Of a stretch of 64,000 bases of DNA, positions 28,986 through 40,487 are shown piece after piece. Within the stretch, counting starts at the first letter, position 1; each line of letters opens with the position of its first letter. The notes beneath the pieces were generated by a model, which saw only the letters and a program-made list of their open reading frames with translations, did not search any database and was not told the origin of the DNA. The position numbers and the translations under genes are program-made. The DNA comes from Archegozetes longisetosus (lineage: Eukaryota > Arthropoda > Arachnida > Sarcoptiformes > Trhypochthoniidae), in contig JAEMBT020000008.1 in NCBI GenBank assembly GCA_018873245.2, positions 8,586,238 through 8,650,237 of the forward strand. Reading direction: 5' to 3'.

Positions 28986-30283
28986 CTAAGAGATTGAAAA
29001 AATCAATGAATTTACTAAAAGATTATAACCATTTCTTACTTGTTGTAATTGTAGACGTTCAAAAAATTCAATAAATTCCTTATGAAACACGTGTTCATAT
29101 TTCTTAAAACAGAAATGACCACCAAATCGGAAATTCAAGATTCGAAACCAAAAATCAGATCTAGACTTCGACTCATAATTGCCATCGCTACCAATATTAG
29201 TAAACAATTCCTCGCGATTACAGCCAATAGCATCAAGAGTGGTGAAATATTTCCACTTTGGAAATAGACCATCTCTTTCTGCCATGACATAAAGGGTCGG
29301 AATCTGCCTCTGAGCCAAGTATTCATACCTGGGCTTCATAGTGAGCTCGAATTCGGATAAACCGGTGATAAATGTCATCCAAAACAAGTCGTCTTTAGAC
29401 GTGTTCTCGACTAAAGTCTTGGGAACTCCGCATGCGATCGACAACCAGCTGGGCCATAAAATCAAAAACAGATTCCGTTTCCAATAACTCCTCCCGACTT
29501 GAATGAGCTTCCTTGAGGTTTTTATCTGAAAACCTGATATCCATTTCATTCCCGGGCAGTTATCATAACCAAAGACTTGACGACTAATTGGTTCTCATTT
29601 TGTTCGCTTATTATGTGCAATGCGATCTGATTTCCACCCGAATGACAAACAAGGCAATCGATCTCTTTGATGTCTAATGCTCGTAAGAATGACAGCACAA
29701 ATTCGGCTCGTTCTTCGCTTGAGTGCCAGAACTGCTCCGACTTTCGGCTAAGCTCAAAGTCCGGTAGTTGTGGAATAATTATTCGATATTTATGACCGAA
29801 TTGTTCGACAAATTCTTCAAAATCATAAATGCTTCCTGGACTTCCGTGTAATAAAACGATTATTGGCTTCGAAGAGTTGTTGACCAAGTCGTTTTTGACT
29901 TGGTTTGAGTTTCCGGTTGCAACTTGTTTCGAGTCTTCGTCCAAACGCTTTGCGACCTTTGTTGACTCCCCAATCGAACCGTTTTTGGCGTTTTCAACTA
30001 AAACTTGTTCGGCATTTTCAGTGTCCAAATAGTTGACGCAATAATCGATACCATTTTCAGGAGAATTTGAGTATAAATTCGGAACAAATTCGAACCTATT
30101 TCCAGCTTTGAACTTCTGGTATAGTCTTGAACCGAAATTAATTTGGATTTTACTTAGTTTAAATTTATTTGCCATTAATTTATCACCAATTTTACGCACT
30201 CTCTCATTTTGTTCCCGAATAATTGAATAAATACGAGTCAATAATAATACTAATAATGAGATTACTGTTAATAATAAATACAT
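28986..30283 (-). pseudogene. DUF1057-type alpha/beta-hydrolase, two frame changes
   Basis: This encodes an alpha/beta-hydrolase-fold protein of the type called DUF1057, whose substrates are unknown. Translation starts with ATG at 30281-30283. A hydrophobic N-terminal segment (residues about 2-16) suggests a membrane anchor or signal, followed by an acidic, Asn-rich insert (about 88-138). The oxyanion motif HGSPGS is at 146-151 and the nucleophile elbow is CHSGG with Ser215, where the family usually has GHSxG. The first frame ends with TGA just after LVMITARE. The expected PG-containing continuation and cap helices run on in the +1 frame (about 29410-29550). A second +1 change near 29390-29440 leads to the third part, with the catalytic acid in AERDGLF and the histidine in GGHFCFKK. 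All triad residues therefore exist, but in three frames, so I call a pseudogene. Assembly indels are the alternative. The tail after LQLQQ contains GTAAGA, which may be a splice donor. Confidence 0.85.
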
Positions 30284-33200
30284 TTTTAACTCAATAGTAA
30301 ATTGAAAACTAAACTTAAGTAACTTCAGGATAAATTAGGTTTAATGCGAAACATTTTGGGTTTTTTTCTGGATCTAAATCGTTGCTGCATCATATCATAG
30401 ATAATTAATGTCTTTATTTGTTGACTCATATTTGTAAGATTAGTCTGATAACGGAAAAGTGGGGTCAATTTTTCTACTTTCGTAGACGTATCTTATGTGT
30501 GATCATATGTAGTTGTGATGTTTTAGTCGACGATCATGAGATGAAATGCTCTTCAATAGAAATCAGGGATTCGTTGAAAAGCAATGCCGGTTTGCTAGTT
30601 TATGCTTGAAAGTAGGGTTTCAAAGCATCAATATTAATTTCTCTTTTCAACTTGAATGAAACAATAACTGCGTAAGTAAGATACAGCTTAAATCAACTTA
30701 AATATCATATCTACTTCAGTGCATTGCCAGCAAGATTAATAAAAAATTGTAGTTGAAATGTTAAATATTTGGTGATTTTTATTTGTGAACCCAATTGTGT
30801 AAATGATACGATCAAAACCTTGGCAGTAAAGAAAAACTGGCAAAAAGTGTGATAACACCAAATTAACGAATAACTCATTTTATTAATTGAGGCAAAACAA
30901 AATCGACAAAAAATTAATAATTGAAATATTATCACCTCACAGATATTAATAAATAATAATTATTATTAATAACAACCGAAATGTTATTATTAGGAGAGAC
31001 TCGAACGAACTCCCACTACAAACAATTATTAGATTTAATTTTGATGTCAATTGCGTTGAGACGTAGAAAACCGTCAATTTGGTGGTTATTGGCGTTTATC
31101 TCTTACTTCGACTTTTACGACCCCTTTCTCTATAATATTAATAACTATACTGTTAACTCGAATCGAAAGAATAATATCAAGTCTTAATGATTGGATAACT
31201 AATGCATGATTTTTAATTTCATTTTTATTAATGCAACAAATGCTTTCAAATTTTCAACACTGTTAACGCCTCAATTCAAAACTTATTTACTAATTACTGG
31301 TATTTGTCAGCATGTGCTCGATGTTCGTCTTTTGTGTTATTTATTATTTGGTCTCAACTAAACCTATTCAACCATTTTGGGCAACAATTTCAAGTTTAAA
31401 AAATGAAGAATCGATTTGTTTTCGAAGACTTGTTTAACTTTCCAACAAATTCTATGCTATAATTAATGAAAAATTAGATTTTTGCATTAATCTCCTTTTG
31501 TCTGTGTGTTGAGTTTTTGTGTGACTAATCTCTGGATGAATACAAAATTGTATTAAGAATACACCAACTTTATTGTGTAACAAACGAATAGTGAATTAGC
31601 TTTAAATTACATATAAATTGAGTTTTAAGGATAATTGTACTGTATCAAACAATTTTTTGATAGCATGTCGATAACCATTTAACTTTTACCTAATTTTTAA
31701 ATTCATTTTTAAGATGCAATACATTTTTTTGCACTTTAAGGACTAGTAATGAATAGTTAATAAAATTATGCTATTTTTCTATTAACTGTTAATCATGAAA
31801 TTAATAAATTGTATTGAAATGTCATTTCTGTCTTTTGTAATGATAGGGCATTTTAATTGAAAACTAAACTTAATTACATGAAATTAATATTACTTTATAT
31901 TGAGATATAAACCATATGTTAAATTCTAATCTTCATATCATTCATTGAAAGTAGATTTAAGTTTTTTCTTCTATGTTTTCAGTCATTTTCGAGTCAACAA
32001 ATAGTTTTAGATTACAAGACAGTATTAAATGTTTAATGACTGTTTCAAGTAATTAACTCTTAGATGATTGTGTTTGACTTGACTGTAAAAAATGTTTGTA
32101 CTGTATTTAGTGTAAATAGTTACTAAGTTTAAGACTTCAAAATTGCTTCAAAACCATGTCTGAAAGCCTAGAATTTTAATCAAACAATCTTAAAAACATG
32201 ATTTACTGGTGTGTAAGTTTTCAAATTTAAAATAGAAGTAAATATTATCTTTGATAAGATGAAACGTTCATATGTTTTGGTCAACGGGTTTTTGGCAATA
32301 ACCTGTACTAGTCGCCGATTCCCAAGAGATTCAGTCACTTTATTGACTGAAATGAACAAAATGTCGACCCATGGATTTATAATGTAATAGTTATATAGAT
32401 TACAAAATTTAGACTAAATTAAATGGTCAGCTCTTTAATCATGTTAATATTGGTTTTTAGGCAATATAATTAAAGTAATTGTTATGACTAAAAATAGCAA
32501 AGTTTTTAGATTTAAACAAAATGAATGGCACTTTTAAGTCTAGGGCGTGATAAGCAAGTCAATGGATGAACAATTGTGGACGAATTGAGTGTAAAATGAA
32601 GTGTTAGTTTTATTAATAATGGAAGTCATACGATGGCACTGACTAAGAACGAAAATATTGACTTTAGGGTAATAATGCTTCCGCAAAGTTACAAAATGTA
32701 GTAGAAGTAGTCTCATCAACAAACAGTAGGATTCGAGTTATTTTCAAACAATTCAAACTCATTTGCCGAATGCGTCACTTACAAACTTAACTGTTATTGC
32801 GTTAGATATAATTAAGTGGCCATAAGGAACGAGTAGCCAATAGACTTTTATTGTACTTTTCTTATATGAAGTTACTCAATAGTAAAGCAAACAATATAAG
32901 AAAACAATTTTAGGCTTAGTTTCATTTTCCCCCAAGTCTATCATAACTTTGATAAACTTTTGTAATGCATGTTATTCTAAGATGAAGTTTTTGTGAAATC
33001 AATAATTTTTCAATTCTACTAAAAGTATTAAGATTTTTGATTTTGTTGATTATTTAAGCAAAATAAACGATGTACTTATAATTGTTAACAAGTCATACTC
33101 CTTACAAAATAGCTAAGTTTTGACGCCTTAACAAATAAACCCTGAGATTTGACACTTTCATGGTATTCATGTTTGCATTAATTGCTTGACTGACAAATAC

Positions 33201-34583
33201 TAATAAAACTGCTTTATTGTTTACTTTAAATATAGATTTTTCATATCTTATCTCTAGATAAATGTCTAAATCATCTGATTTTAAACTAATATCTGAGATG
33301 ACCCTTTCCGGTGATGTTCGTTAGTTTTTCGTCAAATATTCAGTACTGGTACTAGTTATTTTTACAGAGAGGCCAAAATTTGAAATGTAATCTTGCTAAC
33401 AATGTGGAAGTTTATAGAGCATTATATTTTTATTTTAATTTTTACTGAGTTATCTTAAAAGTACCAATTCATCTCTAACGTATCTTTTGATTAATCTACT
33501 GAGTCAAAGATGTAGTTAATTACTTTGGGTGTTTTGTCCAAAAGATGTAACGCTTTTGAAAAAATATGTTTTAATGTATTTTTAAAAGTAGAATCCAAAT
33601 ATGAAATCAATTTTGCTCGCTCATAGTTTTGTTGTGGACCCCTAGCAAATCATTATCTGGGACCCCGTACTTCATTGTGAATTATTTAGATTGATATTTA
33701 ATTTTTAAAATCATTTTTTAACTAACTTCCAGATCTAGAATTAACTTGTCTCCGATGTATAACTTAGCCGTAGTTTTGTCTTTTGACTCACTAAAGCTCG
33801 AAAAAAATATCTGATGGGGCAGGGTTCAAGTAATTTTCTCAAATGACTGATTTTTCCCATAGACTCCATTATAAAATTTTAGAAATTATTTTCTTCTAAA
33901 TTAATTGAGATATTGTTGTGATATTATAGGAGTTTATGTAAGATGTTATGATCTTAAGAATGAGGTAATCGAAAAAAATCTCTTACAATACAAAAGTATG
34001 ATCACCTCTTTATAGACCGATTGTAACTCATAGCTTGGTTTTTGAAATCAATAGTCGAGTCTTCATATTCAAAACAGTTGTAACTTAATTTGCTTCACTT
34101 TATTAAGTAAAGTCATTGAATCATTAATTTTTCAGTGCATTTTTAAAAAAGCTTTCACAATAACACATAAAATATCATAAAACAGCAGTTTTGGACTTGG
34201 AATTGACAACTGTCAATTTATGCTAATTTTTAGGACTTCAGCTATGTTTGTAACTTATGTACTAAATTTTAGTAAAAAGATGAAATCAAATGTAACAAGT
34301 GACTCTCAAATTTGTTAGAATTAGTGAAAAAATTTTAGTTTTAATACAAAATCTTTAGTTTAATAATCAATTTTCAAGTTTTCATCAATATAAATAAGTG
34401 CTCATTACTTTAAATATTTTTATATAAATTAGAAGTACTATGTTGTCGGCATGTTTCTGATTCTTGTAAGTTCTTAAAAGTCTTAGTCATCCGGTACACT
34501 ATAAGAGAATTCATTTATCGATTTATCTATCCATTCAATGTTGAGTTTTTGTTGAAAGTTAGAAAACAACTTCTTAGGTGTGT
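30284..34583. other. A+T-rich non-coding stretch with a hAT-end relic
   Basis: No supportable gene. An ATG-initiated 68-codon frame at 30981-31187 (+) is compositionally unremarkable and matches no family I know. The patch at 33629-33670 resembles one end of the hAT-like MITE found at 39.4-39.9 kb and is listed separately. Upstream of the bHLH stop (34584) nothing else is recognised. Confidence 0.5.
33629..33670. mobile_element. Possible solo end of a hAT-like element
   Basis: The sequence ttttgttgtggacccctagc followed by aaatcattatctgggacccc aligns with the right TIR of the 39359-39876 element (ttttgctgtgaaccccttgc, then aaaacctttcgtggaaccct). The spacing of the two C-rich blocks is the same. 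I could not find a partner end nearby, so this is either a truncated relic or a distant relative. Confidence 0.4.
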
Positions 34584-36532
34584 TTAATTTTCAAGCATTT
34601 CCTGTAGTTTTTTAATATATTTGATCGCAGACTGAAGTGTCTTAATCTTTGACAGTCGTCGAGGCGGGTGTTGAAGATCTGGAGGAATTACCTAGAAAAT
34701 AACAGTTAATCTGCAAATAATTTTTCATAGACAGATTAAAATTTTCTTATAGAAAGAAATATGTAAAGAAAGCGTCAAGTGTCAGTTCTATAAGCGCATT
34801 AATGACTACAAACTTGTCTCAATCTATTGAGAGCATCATTGAGTCGATGCATTCTTCTTCTCTCCTGTTTATTAGCCAAATCTCTCTTTCTGTCCAGCTC
34901 TATCTGTGTCAAATGCTTTTTATTCTTATACTTCTTCCAAGTCCTAACTTTATCTAAAGATGATGTTGTCCTTCGAGAATGACTTCTGTAAGTCGTCTGC
35001 ACTTCTTGTGGTTCTTGCGATATATCAAAACTGAAACGATGGTCATCGATGTGTTCGTCTTCGAGATGATTGGATAGTAGTCTCGATCCATTACATGTAT
35101 TATTGTTTATGGTCAGCAAATCATATGTTATCGAAGACTCGTACCCATTGCTACTATCTGTCATAATGTCGGGCGGCGACAGTGAGGGAACGTTAAGGTT
35201 AATAATTGATATGTTATCCAATGAGTCGATGAAAACTAATTTTAGCGATTTTATTCATGCATTTTATTTCATGCAGTTGTAGTATCCATGCAATTAAAAA
35301 TTTAAGAAAATAATATTCAATATTTTTCATAATAAGTTTTATGACTTTTATTATTTATATTTTCTATTGAGTAAAGAGTTGAGATTAAATTTCGAGAATA
35401 ATCTTAAGTTAAACATGGCTTTTCATCAAATAAGATAGTGTATGTTGAGGCAAAAATTACAATTTATTTTTTGTCATTATAAAAATTTCTTATTTGTTCA
35501 TACTTTGTTTCTAGTTCCTTTTTATTACATAGAGAATTCAAATCAATTTGTATAGTAATAGAAGTTTGAGTTATCATAACGTTTTATATAATAAATAGAA
35601 GGTTATTTTTAAAAATGCATTCTCAATAAAAGTTTCTAACATTATTTTCTCTATATTTTGGATTAGGTGTTCAAATTCAATTTTAAGATTAATTCAAGTT
35701 TCCATAGCTTATTTAGTTTAAGAGAAAAAATTACAAACTGTTCTATCATTTGTTAATGATTTATACCACTTTATTAACCCTTGAGTGGTATTCAGGGTGT
35801 ATTACACCCAAGACTAAATTTCAAACTTATGTTATGAAAAAACTATAATATAATAAAGCATGAAAAATTAGGAGTTTGGAGATTGAATTGTTTTTAAACT
35901 TTTAATCATTTGACTTTGTTTGAAAATTATGTGATTAATTAATTAAAAACTAATTCATTAATTATTTCATTAAAATTCTAAGAAAGTGTCGCTTAGCAAC
36001 CATAAATAATGTGGAGTATGTCATATCAAATCATGCATATCAAACACTTTAGAGTAAAGAATTGTGTGAACCCTTTCACTTACGTAATTTATACTCTAAA
36101 TGGTTGGGTTTTTTACACCCATCAATGCAAATAACTTTTATCATAAAAAGAGTTATCTGATATGATATAAATATTTCGAGTTAACACATTTTTGATCACA
36201 ATTTCTATAAAAAAATTTTATATAAAATATTCTATAAAACATTATCAAAGCAAATATCGCAACATTAGCTATATTTCATACTACGGGTATAACGCACCCT
36301 TGAATACCACTGGTGTAAGTTGACACTTTCGTACCACTTAAGGGTTAAAGTGGAAATTTTAATCCAAAATAAGTTAGTATTAAATAAAAACGATGCATAA
36401 GAACACATTTTTCTATAACGATAGTTATGACGAAACTTAATACTAGTTTAGAAATACCAAACATTCATAAGAAATTTATGTTATAATATTCGAAAAACAT
36501 ATTTTCAAACATTACTAACCAATTGGTTCCAT
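34584..36532 (-). CDS. bHLH transcription factor, three exons
   Basis: This predicts a 180-aa basic helix-loop-helix protein, which would dimerise and bind E-box DNA in the nucleus. Proposed exons are 36532-36520 (ATG plus 13 coding bases, donor GTTAGT), 35235-34814 (acceptor AATTAG, donor GTTTGT) and 34691-34584 (acceptor TTTTCTAG, stop TAA). Phases agree at both junctions. The basic region ANKQERRRMHRLN (about residues 125-137) keeps the E-R-x-R contact pattern. Helix 1 (LNDALNRLRQ) ends exactly at the second intron. Exon 3 supplies the loop (VIPPDLQHPPRR) and helix 2 (LSKIKTLQSAIKYIKKLQ), after which the protein stops. The N-terminal ~115 residues are Ser/Asn/Asp-rich and probably disordered. 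The RMHxLNxAL pattern is closest to the atonal/neurogenin side, while helix 2 also resembles achaete-scute, so I give no symbol. The tiny first exon is less certain; an internal ATG at 35164-35162 could be the real start. Confidence 0.85.
35778..36344. mobile_element. piggyBac-like MITE in the bHLH intron
   Basis: The element starts CCCTTGAGTGGTA and ends TACCACTTAAGGG. The ends are inverse complements over 13 bp with one mismatch, and each is directly flanked by the target tetranucleotide TTAA (35774-35777 and 36345-36348). TTAA duplication plus ends beginning CCCT is the signature of the piggyBac superfamily. Sub-terminal palindromic gggtgtattacaccc-type blocks recur inside (near 35794, 36108 and 36285). 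No transposase frame exists, so this is a non-autonomous 567-bp element. It lies in the long first intron of the bHLH gene. Confidence 0.9.
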
Positions 36533-37799
36533 ATCTATGTTCGCCAAATACCCAAATAAACAATAGATAAGAGAAGAAATTAGATCTAATTTTCAACTCT
36601 TTTCAGAGAAGTCGATTCAAATGCAAATCTGGTCTACTCTGAGGTTATATTGAAGGTGATATCAGATTGGCTTCAATTTTACAGTTAGAGTGAAAAACTA
36701 GACAAAAATCACGTACTAAAGGAGGAGTTGTATTTGTAATAACATTTTCTTAGCGTTTAAGTTAAAAAGTTTTATGCCATTAGTTTTTCTAATTTCTCTA
36801 ATTTTCATTACAAACAGCAGAAGATTTTCTTTGCATTTGTTTTTCTTCTGTTATTCAAAAAACTCTAAAACTTCTTCCTCTCGAAACTTACTACACGTGT
36901 CGCGAAATATTTACGATCTCTTAATGTTTTTAAAGCAATTATTATTCAGTTTATTATATGGTTTTAGTGAAAGTGCTCTTTTGGTTAACTCTGAGCATAA
37001 TATTTATTTTGATTTACTTTTTGCATTTAATTCTTATCTTTATTAAACTAATAATTTTCATAACATTTGTGTATTTGATTTATTGATTGTCTAAAAGTTT
37101 GAATAAATCTTTCTATTGATTGCTTCAATATTTTTGATGGATTTTACGTTTAAATAATGCGTGAAATTAAATGTGAGCTCTAAACGTCAAATTGTTTTGC
37201 TTTTGAAGAAGACTTTCTTATAATATTTGTGCTTTTTATGACGCATAACTATTCAGATCAAAAGTTAAGGTCAATTTTATTTTTAAATTGTATTCAGTCA
37301 TTTTTTCATTTTTTAAAGCATACCATAAGATGTAAATTGTTCTAAGATTTACATTCAAATATTGAAATACAGCAGAAAAGTCTATATTTTGTTCAAACAT
37401 TAAATAAATACAAATCTATCATTCAATCATTAATTCTAGTAAAAAGGTTTTCAAAAGCAAGCAGTCATTATGAATGATAGCTATCGTGTTATTTTAGTTA
37501 ACATTCAGTTTGTAAGTTCAAGTTTTAGACTCGTATGTTTAGAGTCGACTCTATTAGACTAAACTTATGAGATATACTTGAATGTGGTTTTAAACTTGCA
37601 TGCAAATAAGGCACTCATTTTAGTGTTATTCATATTTTTGGAGATTTCTTTTAAAAATGTGTGTCAAGTATAAATTATAAAACCCTAGATTATTAAATTA
37701 TAATTTGATAGTTTATATTAAAAAATTAGTTGACACATTTTCAAAATTAATCAGTAAATTGCGAGTCAATCATAAAATACAAGCAAACACCATTATAAA
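36533..37799. other. Non-coding spacer between bHLH and metalloprotease 1
   Basis: Contains the putative promoter regions of two divergent genes (bHLH leftward, metalloprotease rightward). A 90-codon ATG frame at 36774-37046 (+) is Leu/Phe/Ser-rich and matches nothing I recognise. The last ~100 bases before 37800 resemble the sequence upstream of the decayed copy at 46.08 kb, so the duplication included promoter DNA. Confidence 0.5.
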
Positions 37800-40487
37800 A
37801 TGGTTAGAGACTTGAACCTGTTCAACAAATTATCTAAGTCTTATATAATTATAACTTTTCTCTTTCACACCAAAACAATTGATTCGATGGTTGACATTGA
37901 AATAGAAGATCAGTTTAATTGTGGAGTCAATGATTCAGAAGCTGTAGAAGAAGCAAAGCTATTAGTGCGACAATCTTCGATGGCTTTTCTAGAGATAGCA
38001 ATCTTTTATGACCAATCATTTCGCAAGAAATTTTCGTATAATTTGCATGATTTTTTGAGAACACTCTTCAGACAAGTCCAGATTATTTACGAATATCCAA
38101 CTCTAACTCAGGTCTCAATTGGCTTTGTAGTGACAAAAATAGAGGAAGTTAACAGTAATGAAGTGCCCTTTAATTGGCATATATTTAGTTACAAGAATAG
38201 TTTATGTTTATGGCAACTAAACAAATATCCACCTAAGAATCGAAATTTCGATTCGGCTATCTTCCTGACTGCTGGCAATTTATTCGGTAACTATTTTTCA
38301 GTTCATGTAAAGGCTTTGATTCAATTGATTACTAACAATGGAACGTGCGATATTGATAACTGAATCTCTGTGTTCCGATAGCTTTTATAAAATGTTAGGC
38401 TCATAAGTAACACGTTTATTCTATAATTGCATTCAAATGGCCATTCCATCATCATTAAATTAATTAATTAAAATTAAGGATAATTCATACAAAAATAGGA
38501 TCATTTTATAACAAGTTCCTTACGGTGGCGCATTGCAATATTACAGGAGTCTAATACTTGAGACCCTGGTTTCGAGTCCAAGGATTACCTATTTTTTTGT
38601 CAACTTTTTTGTAATAAAGTGTAAAGTTTTATGCATTTTTCCACAGTTTCAAAACTTGAATTTTAAATTTACTAGTTTCAGAATTAAACTGAAATTATGG
38701 TAAAAAGTTCCATATGAATTCTCAGGTTGTAGTATTTTAAGACATAATTATTATACTACCGAATCGAAGTTTATATTTTGAAACTGCAAAAAATGCATAA
38801 AACTTTACACTTTATTACAAAAAAGTTGACAAAAAAATAGGTAATCCTTGGACTCGAAACCAGGGTCTCAAGTATTAGACTCCTGTAATATTGCAATGCG
38901 CCACCGTAAGGAACTTGTTATAAAATGATCCTATTTTGGTATGAATTATCCTTAATTTTAATTAATTAATTTAATGATGATGGAATGGCCATTTGAATGC
39001 AATTATAGAATAAACGTGTTACTTATGAGCCTAACATTTTATAAAAGCTATCGGAACACAGAGATTCAGTTATCAATATCGCACGTTCCATTGTAAGTAT
39101 TGCTGTGAATAACTTTCGCATTTATATTAAATTAGACGGTTACACTGAATGAGGGCCATGACATGCCTCGATTTAAGTTTAGAGTGAATTATTTAGGTCT
39201 ATTTAATAATTTGTTACTCTTTTCATGAATTTTTCTTCGTGCTACTTATTTTCTATTCTTATTTCTTAGAAACAAAGTTAGTTAATTAGTTGATTAATAG
39301 GAATAGAATTTAATTCATAATAACATTGAGTTTAGAATCTAGCCTAAAAATAGCTATACAGAGTTCCACGAAAGGTTTTGCAAGGGGCTCACAGCGAAGA
39401 CCACAAATGATAGAAATTTCAAACAAACTGCATTTTAATCCTTATTTAAAACAGAATTGATGTGTATAAGTCAAGTATTTAAAAAATTTCATTTACGCAT
39501 TCAAAATTGACAAAACTAATTTTTTATTACAAGAGGGCAGCTAAGATAAAGAACCAATTGTTTTCAAATTACTGATCAGTCAAGTGTTATTTATTTGTTA
39601 TTGACACATTGTTTTATTGTTTTCGTGCATTTATTTGAATTTAAAATGGCTGGAACATATGATAATAAGTAACAACGACTAATCGCATTAAGTGTGTCGC
39701 GTTTCGTGAAGCAAAAGCATCAAAGCCGTTATAGCAGCTAATGGAAAGCACACTAATTATTAAAATTATGTAAACCATTTCCATTTTTAATAATATTTAA
39801 AATAAAATTTCTCTTAACTTTCAATCGTTTGTAGTTTTTGCTGTGAACCCCTTGCAAAACCTTTCGTGGAACCCTGTGCTTATAGTCATGAATTGTACAA
39901 AATTTTCACTGTATTTCTCTGAACTACAAACAGATAAAGCAACAGATTCAAACTCTATAGGAGGCGTCGCTACTACTTGGGGTGCATGTAGTGTTTCGGG
40001 GCAAAATTGTGCTTTAGTCACAGTGCAAGGCTTTTCTCATAGCTGGTCAATCGCGCATGAGATCGGTCACCAATTGGGTGCACGACATGATACCAAAGAG
40101 AGATTTTGTGATGGATTGGGTTTAATGAACGCCAGCGGAAACCCTCATATCTGGTCGAACTGTAGCAACAAATATTTTAATGATTTTCTCAGCCATCAAA
40201 ATTCTTCATGTCTTTGGAATCAGCCCTCGAAACCTATTTGGGACCTGAAAAATGACAGATCAATACCTGCTGACAGTTATGACGCTCATAAACAGTGTTC
40301 AGTATATTTTGGTCAGAATTACCGGCATTTTTATGATTTAAGAATCCCCGTTTTTGCTGATCCCTGCAAGAAATTAATGTGTGGATATGACATGATTGAT
40401 ATAAGTGCTAAACAAGCACTTGAAGGTACGAATTGTCCAATTAATAACAGAAATGGAAAGTGTAGAGTTGGTCAGTGTGTGCTTTAA
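37800..40487 (+). CDS. Metalloprotease 1, M12B/ADAMTS-like, secreted
   Basis: A zinc metalloendopeptidase of the reprolysin (M12B) family. Exon 1 is 37800-38286 (donor G|GTAACT) and exon 2 is 39934-40487 (acceptor after a pyrimidine-rich tract ending ACAAACAG). Joined in phase they encode 346 aa. A short N-terminal hydrophobic segment (about residues 14-24) may be a signal sequence. The catalytic domain starts by about residue 60. The zinc site HEIGHQLGARHD begins near residue 204, with a Met in GLGLMN as candidate Met-turn. The C-terminal part is Cys-rich and ends in a C-x-x-G-x-C pattern typical of an ADAMTS cysteine-rich segment. No large prodomain is present. The 1,647-bp intron holds two inverted-repeat elements. 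An alternative acceptor at 39945 also keeps frame. Metalloprotease 2 and a decayed exon-1 copy are close paralogues. AATAAA-type signals follow near 40718. Secreted proteases of this class in ticks and mites act on matrix or host proteins; the substrate here is unknown. Confidence 0.88.
38335..39094. repeat. 760-bp inverted repeat with tRNA-like blocks in each arm
   Basis: The arms 38335 to about 38656 and about 38782-39094 are almost perfect inverse complements (acaatggaacgtgcgatatt at the left end, its complement ending at 39094), separated by ~125 bp. Each arm contains a block with a tRNA A-box-like patch (ggtggcgcattgc) and, about 45 bp on, a B-box-like patch (ggtttcgagtcc), reading toward the centre. 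These resemble the heads of tRNA-derived SINEs. There is no complete acceptor or T-stem, so this is not a functional tRNA gene. The left arm overlaps the 3' end of the read-through frame after metalloprotease 1 exon 1, but lies inside the proposed intron. No clear target duplication is seen. Confidence 0.9.
39359..39876. mobile_element. hAT-like MITE, 518 bp
   Basis: The ends CAGAGTTCCACGAAAGGTTT (left) and CAGGGTTCCACGAAAGGTTT (inverted right) extend to ~58-bp inverted repeats with about seven mismatches. The CAGRG termini fit hAT elements. Flanking octamers tagctata and tgcttata agree at 5 of 8 positions, consistent with an old 8-bp target duplication. There is no transposase. It lies in the metalloprotease 1 intron, its right end 57 bp before the proposed acceptor at 39933. 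A frame reading out of the right TIR into exon 2 is not the native start of that exon. Confidence 0.8.

Noticed and set aside
30986..31020. tRNA 3'-end-like gactcgaacgaactccc
   Set aside because: No T-stem pairing on either strand and no A-box at the right distance.
30981..31187. 68-codon ATG frame (+)
   Set aside because: Reads somewhat like protein (ALRRRKPSIWWLLAF), but I recognise no family, splice partner or neighbouring exon, so it is left out of the gene list.
33821..33860. cagggttcaagtaa as the left end of a hAT element paired with 33629-33670
   Set aside because: It lies on the wrong side in the wrong orientation, and similarity to the TIR does not extend past the first seven bases.
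36774..37046. 90-codon ATG frame
   Set aside because: Leu/Phe/Ser-rich and anti-parallel to a likely promoter region; no recognisable domain.
38287..38363. Reading metalloprotease exon 1 through to the in-frame TGA at 38361-38363 as a complete protein
   Set aside because: The residues after NLF diverge from the paralogue and enter the inverted-repeat arm, while a G|GTAACT donor at 38286 joins in phase to the catalytic exon. Read-through would lack the zinc site.
38525..38592. tRNA gene suggested by the B-box-like ggtttcgagtcc
   Set aside because: The 7-bp acceptor stem has no 5' partner and the T-stem pairs only partly. It is better explained as a SINE-like block within an inverted repeat.
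39821..40021. Minus-strand 66-codon frame
   Set aside because: Antisense shadow of metalloprotease exon 2 and the hAT-like TIR.
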